From Cupriavidus malaysiensis (GTDB taxonomy: Bacteria > Pseudomonadota > Gammaproteobacteria > Burkholderiales > Burkholderiaceae): DNA of 64,000 nucleotides. The notes below the pieces were generated by a model. It saw only the letters and a list, made by a program, of their open reading frames with translations, was not told where the DNA came from and did not search any database. Numbering within the stretch: the stretch's first letter is position 1; the number at the start of each line of letters is the position of its first letter. Shown one piece after another: positions 58,371 to 64,000 of this stretch. The stretch covers positions 3,324,587 through 3,388,586 of the forward strand of contig NZ_CP017755.1 of assembly GCF_001854325.1 (NCBI RefSeq). The letters are read 5' to 3'. A program made the position numbers and the translations under genes.

Positions 58371-58688
58371 ATGAAACGACAGTTCCTTGGCTTGCTAGCC
58401 CGAGTCTACGTCCTCCAGTTCGCGTTCGAGGTGCCGGCCACCGTGGCCATGCTCGCGGACATGCTGATGGAGTATGGCTTCCAGGTGGATATCGGCTCCG
58501 TCCGGCCGCTGCTGCGCGCGCTGCAGATGGATGGGTATATCGAGAGCGTGCTGCGCGACGGCATCGGGCGCGTCTACCTCATCACCGAACGCGGTCGCGA
58601 GGAGTTGCGCAACAGCCGCTCCCAGCTCGACCAGTTGTACCGCCGCCTGCATTCGCGCGGCGACGCCTCCGAAGCCGCACAAGGCTGA
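58371..58688 (+). CDS. PadR-like winged-helix regulator
   Basis: A 105-residue protein of one domain. ARVYVLQFAFEVPATVAMLA (helices 1-2), MLMEYGFQVDIGSVRPLLRA and LQMDGYIESVLRDGIGRVYL (recognition helix and wing), ITERGREELRNSRSQLDQLY (dimer helix). Such PadR/MarR-size regulators bind DNA as dimers and usually control an adjacent transporter, here possibly the divergent EamA gene. The stop codon lies in the first unit of a 9-base tandem repeat (58681-58716). The ATG follows a poor binding site. Confidence 0.8.
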   Translation: MKRQFLGLLARVYVLQFAFEVPATVAMLADMLMEYGFQVDIGSVRPLLRALQMDGYIESVLRDGIGRVYLITERGREELRNSRSQLDQLYRRLHSRGDASEAAQG

Positions 58689-58716
58689 TAAGGCTGATAA
58701 GGCTGATAAGGCTGAG
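58681..58716. repeat. Four 9-base tandem units AAGGCTGAT
   Basis: Four units AAGGCTGAT (the last ends GAG). The TGA in the first unit is the PadR-like stop codon. The unit contains no structure other than the repetition. Confidence 0.8.
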
Positions 58717-58916
58717 CCGGGCGCAGCGCATTGCCGGAGCGGGGCATGGCGTGGCATGCGTACCCGTTTCTGCGTGGCGGCGACGATCCCGGCGAGGCGC
58801 GGGGCTCCCGCTGCCAGCAGGATGTGCTAGCGTAGTCACTGCGGCTGTTGCTGCACGTTTCTCGTTTGCGCGGCATCCAGTGTGATGTCTGCAGCGCTCC
58901 GCCAACGTCGGCCTGC

Positions 58917-60869
58917 ATGACCTTCCTACCGCTTTCGCTGAAAACACGCATCGCGCTGAGCACCGTGGCGATCGCTACGGTCTTCAGCGCCGGCATTGCG
59001 CTGGCCTCGCTGTATTTCGCCCAGCGCGACGTGCGGCAGGCGCTGCAGGACCAGCAGGACTCCATCGTCGAGCTGGCCGTCAAGCAGCTCGACACCTCGA
59101 TGAACGACCGCATCACGCTGCTCGAGCACGTGGCCGCGCAATTGTCCGGCCACCTCGACGAGGGCCCGGCGCGGCTGCGCGAACTGGCCCAGCGCAGCGT
59201 CCCGGTGCCGGCCAGCTTCGACGGCGTGGTGGTGGCCGATGCACAGGGCCGCGTGCTGACCCGCAGCGGCGAGCTGGTCGGCATCGGCGACCGCGACTAT
59301 TTCCTCGAACTGGCGCGCACCCTGCAGCCGGTCGTGTCCGCGCCGCTGCGCGCGCGCGTGAACGGCAGCAGCGGCGTGCTGGTCAGCGTCCCCATCTTGT
59401 CGCGCGACGGCGCCTTCCGCGGCCTGGTGGGCGGCTGGCTCGACCTGTCGCGCTCGAATTTCCTGGTGGAGCTGGGACATAGCCGCCTCGGTACCAGCGG
59501 CTACTATTGCCTGGTGTCCGCCGGCAGGCACCCGGTCTACGTGCAGCATCCGGACAGCGCGCTGACCCTGCGGCCGGCGCATGCGATCGGCGATACCTGC
59601 GGCAGCCCCAACCGGGCCGGCGCCCTCGAGTTCCTGCTGCCGCGGCGCCCCGTCATCGCGCGCTACCTGATGGCGAGCACCGGCTGGGAACTGGTCGCGG
59701 TGCTGCCGGCACAGGAGGCCTTCGCGCCGCTGCACCAGCTCGAACTGCTGGTGCTGTACCTGCTGCTGGCGGCGGTCGGCTGCGGCGCGGTGCTGATGTG
59801 GCTGGTGGTGCGCCACATGCTGGCGCCGCTGACACGCCTGCACCAGGTGGTGCGCGACAGCGCCCATGACCCGGCCGCCTATGCGCGCCTGCCGCAGCAG
59901 GGCGGCGACGAGATCCACGACCTCGGACGCGCCTTCGGCCTGCTGATGCGCGAGCTGGAGCGCCGCCGCGAGTTGCTCGACGCCAACGAGCGGCGGCTGC
60001 GTGCCGTCACCGACACCCTGCCGTCGCTGCTGGCCTTCGTCGACACCGACCAGCGCTACCTGTTCAACAACCTGGCCTATGAGCATGCCTATGGCATCCC
60101 GCTCGACCGGCTGCGCGGCATGACGGTCCGGGAAGTGATAGGCGAGTCACGCTACCGCGTGGTCGAGCCGCATATGCGCCAGGCCCTGGCGGGCACCGCC
60201 GCCACCTTCGAGCTGGAGGAGAACGAACCGTCCTATCGCTGCCTGGAGGTCCAGCTGCGGCCGGAATGGAATGCGGGCAACGACCAGGTGGTGGGCGTCC
60301 ATGTGCATGTCATGGACGTCACCCAGCGCAAGCTGGAGACGCTGCGCCTGTCGCGCATCTCGCGCCTGGACCACCTGACCCAGCTGCTGAACCGCAGCGG
60401 CTTCGAGAAGCGCCTGCAGGAGGCCATGGCGCGCAGCCGCGGCCAGCAGCGCCTGATGGCGCTGTGCTACCTCGACATGGACCGCTTCAAGGCAGTCAAC
60501 GACTTCCACGGCCACGGCATCGGCGACCTGCTGCTGCAGGCCTTCGCGCGGCGCGTGCAGCGCTGCGTGCGCCAGGGCGACGCGGTCGCGCGCCTGGGCG
60601 GCGACGAGTTCGCCGTGATCCTCGAGGACCTCGGCAGCGCCGCGGCGGCCCGGCGCGTGGCGCAGGCCATCGTCGAGTCGGTCGGGCGCCACTTCCATAT
60701 CAACGGCATCGTCGCCGACGTCGACGTCAGCATCGGCGTGGCGCTCTACCGCGGCGCCCCGATGGCCGACCACGAGCTGCTGCGCGCGGCGGACGTGCTG
60801 CTGTACCGCGCCAAGGCGGCCGGGCGCGGGCGCTACGAGATCGGCCCGGACGAACTGGCCGGCGCCTGA
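58917..60869 (+). CDS. Membrane diguanylate cyclase with dCache and PAS domains
   Basis: A 650-residue protein. ATG 58917; an ATG at 58848 would add 23 residues. Membrane helix about 9-31 (RIALSTVAIATVFSAGIALA). Periplasmic dCache domain about 35-275 (GIGDRDYFLELARTLQPVVS). Second helix about 280-305 (LELLVLYLLLAAVGCGAVLM), then HAMP and a PAS domain about 360-480 (LPSLLAFVDTDQRYLFNNLA). GGDEF domain from about 490, with RLGGDEFAVI intact and the metal and substrate residues DMDRFKAVND present. It should make cyclic di-GMP in response to an extracytoplasmic ligand. No EAL domain. No RxxD inhibitory site was identified with certainty. Confidence 0.92.
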   Translation: MTFLPLSLKTRIALSTVAIATVFSAGIALASLYFAQRDVRQALQDQQDSIVELAVKQLDTSMNDRITLLEHVAAQLSGHLDEGPARLRELAQRSVPVPASFDGVVVADAQGRVLTRSGELVGIGDRDYFLELARTLQPVVSAPLRARVNGSSGVLVSVPILSRDGAFRGLVGGWLDLSRSNFLVELGHSRLGTSGYYCLVSAGRHPVYVQHPDSALTLRPAHAIGDTCGSPNRAGALEFLLPRRPVIARYLMASTGWELVAVLPAQEAFAPLHQLELLVLYLLLAAVGCGAVLMWLVVRHMLAPLTRLHQVVRDSAHDPAAYARLPQQGGDEIHDLGRAFGLLMRELERRRELLDANERRLRAVTDTLPSLLAFVDTDQRYLFNNLAYEHAYGIPLDRLRGMTVREVIGESRYRVVEPHMRQALAGTAATFELEENEPSYRCLEVQLRPEWNAGNDQVVGVHVHVMDVTQRKLETLRLSRISRLDHLTQLLNRSGFEKRLQEAMARSRGQQRLMALCYLDMDRFKAVNDFHGHGIGDLLLQAFARRVQRCVRQGDAVARLGGDEFAVILEDLGSAAAARRVAQAIVESVGRHFHINGIVADVDVSIGVALYRGAPMADHELLRAADVLLYRAKAAGRGRYEIGPDELAGA

Positions 60870-60908
60870 GCCGGACCCGGCGTCGCCCGCGCTCAGTGCC
60901 TCAGTGCC

Positions 60909-61253
60909 TCAGTGCAGTTCCTCGCCCTTGTCCTCGAAGGCGATGTGGCGTCCGTCGTCGGACTGGTAGCCGAGCTTGGCATCGGCGCCCATCATCTTCT
61001 CCCAGGCCAGCATGGCGTCGGCCACGGCCTGCGGTTCGCCCTTGAATATCAGCACATCGTTGCCGCAGGACGGGCACTGGCCGCCGAAGACGGCATCGAT
61101 GCCCCGCAGGTCCGGAGCCGGGATGGCGTCGAACGTCGTGAACGCGGTCTTGCACGCGCCACACACCAGCTGCGCCGGCCGCAGCGCATCGAGGCGCGCG
61201 CGCGCCTGTTCGGCACGCTCTTGCGGCGTACCCCTCTTCTTGGCTTCACCCAT
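60909..61253 (-). CDS. Zinc-ribbon protein, 114 aa
   Basis: AAGGAT precedes ATG 61253. Two CxxC pairs (LVCGACKTAF and GQCPSCGNDV) form a probable zinc ribbon; a basic N-terminal helix (MGEAKKRGTPQERAEQARAR) and an acidic tail (DDGRHIAFEDKGEELH) surround it. Conserved hypothetical proteins of this type occur in Burkholderiales with no known role. Divergent from fumC with about 250 bases between the genes. Confidence 0.75.
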   Translation of the reverse strand: MGEAKKRGTPQERAEQARARLDALRPAQLVCGACKTAFTTFDAIPAPDLRGIDAVFGGQCPSCGNDVLIFKGEPQAVADAMLAWEKMMGADAKLGYQSDDGRHIAFEDKGEELH

Positions 61254-61502
61254 ATCGGATCCTTGACTGACTGCCGGCGCGGCGACGCGCCATCAACGCC
61301 GGCATTGTAGTGCACCGGCGCCGCATCCCGGTGGCACACCGCCCACATGGCGCGGGCGCCGCAGCTCCGATGCGGCGCATGCACGGCAGCAGGCGCTGCC
61401 CCCATCACCATGGCGTCGACGCCACGGCATATCCTTGTATAGAGTGACATCGCTTACCTGCGGCCGTTCCCGCGCGGCCGATTTCCTTACAAGGAGCCAT
61501 CC

Positions 61503-62912
61503 ATGTCCGAACAGCAGTCTCCCGCCGCCTTCCGCATCGAACAGGACAGCCTCGGCGACGTGCAGGTACCCGCCGACCACCTGTGGGGCGCGCAGACCGA
61601 ACGTTCGCGCCAGAACTTCCGCATCGGCACGGAAAAGATGCCGCCGGCGCTGATCGAGTCCTTCGCCATCCTCAAGCTGTGCGCCGCGCGCGCCAACCGC
61701 GAGCTCGGCGTGCTGGCGCCGGAACTGGCCCAGGCCATCGAGCGCGCGGCCGAGGAGGTGATCGCGGGCCGCTGGGCGCAGGAGTTCCCCCTCTCCGTCT
61801 GGCAGACCGGCTCGGGTACCCAGACCAATATGAACCTCAACGAGGTCATCGCCAACCGTGCCATCCAGCTGCTCGACGGCGAGGTCGGCAGCAAGCGGCC
61901 GGTCCACCCCAACGACCACGTCAATGCCAGCCAGTCGTCCAACGACAGCTTCCCGACCGCGATGCACATCGCCGCCACGCGCGCCATCCAGCGCCAGCTG
62001 CTGCCCGCGCTGGAGACGCTGCAGCAGGCCTTCGGCCGCAAGGTCGAGGCCTTCGCCGACATCGTCAAGGTCGGGCGCACCCATCTGCAGGATGCCGTGC
62101 CGCTGACGCTGGGGCAGGAGTTCTCCGGCTACATGGCGCAGACGGCGCACGCGCAGTCGCGCCTGCAGCAGGCCATGCTGCGCGCCATGCCGGTGCCGCA
62201 GGGCGGCACCGCGGTGGGCACCGGGCTGAACGCACCGCACGGCTTCGCCGCCGCCTTCGCCACGGCGCTGGCCGACTACACCGGCCTGCCGTTCGAGCCC
62301 GCGCCCAACCGCTATGCGCTGCAGGCGGCCCACGACGCGCTGACCGACCTGTCGGCGGCCCTCAACACCACGGCCTCGTCCTTCCTGAAGATCGCGCGCG
62401 ATTTCATGCTGCTGGGCTCGGGGCCGCGCGCCGGCTTCGCCGAACTGCAGCTGCCGGCCAACGAACCCGGCTCCTCCATCATGCCCGGCAAGGTCAACCC
62501 CACCCAGGCCGAAGCGCTGGCGATGGTGTGCTGCCGCGTGATCGGCAACCACACCACCATCACGCTGGCCAACGGGCTGGGCACGCTGGAGCTGAACGCG
62601 TACAAGCCGGTGCTGATCTACAGCCTGATGCAGAGCGTCACGCTGCTGGCCGATGCCGTGGCGAGCTTCGCCGACCATATGGTGGCGGGGGTGCTGGCGG
62701 ACGAGGAGCATATCGCCGAACTGCTGGCGCGCTCCCTGATGCCGGTGACGGCCCTCAATCCGCATATCGGCTACGACAAGGCGGCCGAGATCGCCAAGCT
62801 GGCGGTCAAGCGCAACCTGTCGCTGCGCGAGGCGGCGATCGCCTCCGGGCATGTCAGCGAGGCGCAGTTCGACCAGTGGATCGACCTGAAAGGCATGACG
62901 CGCGAAGTCTGA
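61503..62912 (+). CDS. fumC: Class II fumarate hydratase
   Basis: A 469-residue protein behind AAGGAG. Motifs: GDVQVPADHLWGAQTERSRQ, FPLSVWQTGSGTQTNMNLNE, NDHVNASQSSNDSFPTAMHI, VGRTHLQDAVPLTLGQEF, and the superfamily signature GSSIMPGKVNPTQAEALAMV. This is the iron-independent fumarase of the tricarboxylic acid cycle, converting fumarate to malate; the full length and all active-site segments (including the His/Ser pair in SSIMPGK) are present. Related aspartase and argininosuccinate lyase would lack VWQTGSGTQTNMN. It converges on allA with eight bases between the stops. Confidence 0.95.
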   Translation: MSEQQSPAAFRIEQDSLGDVQVPADHLWGAQTERSRQNFRIGTEKMPPALIESFAILKLCAARANRELGVLAPELAQAIERAAEEVIAGRWAQEFPLSVWQTGSGTQTNMNLNEVIANRAIQLLDGEVGSKRPVHPNDHVNASQSSNDSFPTAMHIAATRAIQRQLLPALETLQQAFGRKVEAFADIVKVGRTHLQDAVPLTLGQEFSGYMAQTAHAQSRLQQAMLRAMPVPQGGTAVGTGLNAPHGFAAAFATALADYTGLPFEPAPNRYALQAAHDALTDLSAALNTTASSFLKIARDFMLLGSGPRAGFAELQLPANEPGSSIMPGKVNPTQAEALAMVCCRVIGNHTTITLANGLGTLELNAYKPVLIYSLMQSVTLLADAVASFADHMVAGVLADEEHIAELLARSLMPVTALNPHIGYDKAAEIAKLAVKRNLSLREAAIASGHVSEAQFDQWIDLKGMTREV

Positions 62913-62919
62913 AAGAAGG

Positions 62920-63471
62920 CTAGGCCGATGCCAGCGCGGCCGGCAGCGCCAGCCAGAGCGGCCGCGCCAGCGTGACCTCGTCGCAGTTGGCGCCCTCGCC
63001 GCCGCGGTCGACCACGGCGAAGCGCGAGGGCGCGCCCACCGCCAGCAGCATGTGATGCCACACGCCGGCGTGATAGTTGACCCCCTGCACGCCATCGGAG
63101 AAGAAGGCACGCACGGCCTCGCGCCGGACCGTGTCGCCGCGTGGCGCCACCACCACCAGGAAGGGCCGGCCGTCCAGCGGCAGGAAGGCCTGGCTGCCCA
63201 GGGGGTGGCGCTCCAGCATGCGGATCGCCAGCGGGTACGCATAGGGCCTGGCCTCGAACAGGTTGATCAATGCGTGGCCCTGCCCGACCTCCACGCGCGC
63301 CAGGCCATGGTGCCGGCGCACCATGCCGCCGTTGATGTCGAAGGCGCCGGCATCGCCGGGAGCGCGCGGCTCGATCACGTCGCCGAAGGGCGCGAAGGCC
63401 GCACGCGTGAGCGGCTCGGCCCGCAGCAGGGTCGAGGGATCCGGCGCGGCGGCCGGGCGGAAAGCAGACAT
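62920..63471 (-). CDS. allA: Ureidoglycolate lyase
   Basis: A 183-residue protein; AAGGAG precedes ATG 63471. AllA pattern: AFAPFGDVIEPRAPGDAGAF, INGGMVRRHHGLARVEVG, VVAPRGDTVRREAVRAFF, GVNYHAGVWHHMLLAVG. The enzyme splits ureidoglycolate to glyoxylate and urea, the last step of allantoin breakdown. The double-stranded beta-helix and the catalytic residues (NYHxGVWHH) are present. Divergent from an MFS gene, with a GntR-type operator close to each gene. No other allantoin gene is in the window. Confidence 0.9.
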   Translation of the reverse strand: MSAFRPAAAPDPSTLLRAEPLTRAAFAPFGDVIEPRAPGDAGAFDINGGMVRRHHGLARVEVGQGHALINLFEARPYAYPLAIRMLERHPLGSQAFLPLDGRPFLVVVAPRGDTVRREAVRAFFSDGVQGVNYHAGVWHHMLLAVGAPSRFAVVDRGGEGANCDEVTLARPLWLALPAALASA

Positions 63472-63516
63472 CGGCAACTCCTTGGACAAATGGCTTGGCT
63501 CCTGTGGGATCGCCCC

Positions 63517-63531
63517 ACTGGTATGACCAGT
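63517..63531. promoter_or_regulatory. GntR-type operator near allA
   Basis: ACTGGT-ATG-ACCAGT, perfect arms. The core TGGTATGACCA fits the FadR-subfamily GntR consensus TNGTNNNACNA. It lies 46 bases upstream of the allA start. Confidence 0.6.
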
Positions 63532-63705
63532 CATGCCTGAATTCTGCGGCAAAGGGCCGAGCCGCACAAGACATCCCCTGCGCGCCGCACTTCCCCGATA
63601 TTTTGCCTGCATGGCGGCTCCTCCCGGTCTTCCCGGTCTTCACGAAGCACCGCGCGCGGCACGGCATGCTTGACACGGGCCTGGCCGGCTCCTACCATTC
63701 GCCGC

Positions 63706-63720
63706 ACTGGTCTGACCTGT
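63706..63720. promoter_or_regulatory. GntR-type operator near the MFS gene
   Basis: ACTGGT-CTG-ACCTGT, arms identical except for one base, same core as the site at 63517-63531. It lies 70 bases upstream of the MFS start. Confidence 0.55.
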
Positions 63721-63789
63721 ACGACTAGTGCACCGGGATCCGCGCCAGGATCCGTCGCGTGACGAAATCAACTACCCAAGGAGACACCC

Positions 63790-64000
63790 GTGACCCCTAC
63801 CGCAAGCGGCCGGGCGGCGCCCGCAGGCACCGCCACCCCGAGCGCGATGGCGCAACTGCAGGAGGACGCCGTTTACCGCAAGGTGGCCTGGCGCCTGATG
63901 CCCTTCCTGATGCTCTGTTATGTCGTGGCCTATCTCGACCGCGTCAATGTCGGCTTCGCCAAGCTCAGCATGCTGGCCGACCTGCAGTTCAGCGAGTCGA
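63790..64000 (+). CDS. MFS transporter, anion:cation symporter type, 3' end outside window
   Basis: The GTG at 63790 follows AAGGAGAC. About 70 residues are seen: a hydrophilic start, then VYRKVAWRLMPFLMLCYVVA and YLDRVNVGFAKLSMLADLQF, the first-helix signature of the ACS family (tartrate, phthalate, allantoate, glucarate carriers) with the conserved Tyr, Asp-Arg and Asn-Val-Gly-Phe-Ala. The divergent allA gene and shared operators suggest import of an allantoin-derived or related anion. The gene runs off the window. Confidence 0.85.
   Translation, partial: MTPTASGRAAPAGTATPSAMAQLQEDAVYRKVAWRLMPFLMLCYVVAYLDRVNVGFAKLSMLADLQFSES

Larger units (their letters stand above)
63472..63789. other. 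Divergent allA/MFS control region
   Basis: 318 bases with two GntR-type operators (63517-63531 and 63706-63720), one near each gene. No other frame. Confidence 0.6.

Overview
The window reads as chromosomal or chromid DNA of a high-GC betaproteobacterium of the order Burkholderiales, most likely Cupriavidus or a close relative. The basis is a phasin, a stress island of BON, DUF2795, DUF3008, DUF3309 and CsbD proteins, a PqiABC operon, and the codon use. The genus is inference. I saw no rRNA, tRNA, CRISPR array, insertion sequence or integrase. High GC produces many long open frames antisense to real genes; these are left out.

Region 1 (1-4.7 kb): small stress-type proteins (two BON proteins, CYTH-CHAD, DUF2795, two unknowns). 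Region 2 (4.8-13.0 kb, minus strand): a translationally coupled glycan operon of SDR, HAD phosphatase, GT9, carbamoyltransferase, GT2, GT9 and GT4-like genes, preceded by a glycine-rich membrane protein and a DUF3008 protein. Region 3 (13.3-16.5 kb, plus strand, divergent): an MshA-like glycosyltransferase, UDP-glucuronate decarboxylase and PIG-L deacetylase. Region 4 (16.5-20.9 kb): more stress proteins (two SDRs, a BON protein, DUF3309, CsbD). Region 5 (21.3-27.5 kb): a coupled operon of a ThDP enzyme, an enolase-superfamily enzyme, a very large FAD/Fe-S oxidoreductase and a homologue of the Anabaena sensory rhodopsin transducer, with no rhodopsin. Region 6 (27.8-43 kb): CBS, low-affinity iron permease, hemerythrin and DUF4142 proteins, an orphan sigma-54 response regulator, a chemoreceptor, a 2-keto-4-pentenoate hydratase-like enzyme, a phasin, a histidine phosphatase and an orphan HlyD-like protein, with long gene-poor gaps. 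Region 7 (43.2-54.8 kb): PqiABC, two TetR regulators, a tripartite RND pump and MgtC. Region 8 (55-64 kb): a Fur paralogue, MipA, an EamA transporter, a PadR-like regulator, a diguanylate cyclase, fumC, allA and the start of an MFS transporter.

Three regulatory layers are visible. (1) Nine upstream regions between 3.2 and 40.8 kb carry 12-spaced -24/-12 elements with 8 or 9 of 10 matches to the sigma-54 consensus, mostly in front of the stress genes and the two glycan operons. A sigma-54 activator lies in the same stretch at 31.2-32.6 kb. This suggests a locally clustered sigma-54 regulon joining envelope or glycan functions to stress proteins. (2) The pqi operon and the RND operon share one bipartite TetR-type operator. 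(3) A strong promoter with a Fur box in its spacer lies behind mgtC and drives a long untranslated stretch ahead of a Fur-family gene. A GntR-type operator pair sits between allA and the MFS gene.

All assignments come from reading the sequence and recalling family motifs. No search was run, so enzyme specificities are families rather than proven functions.
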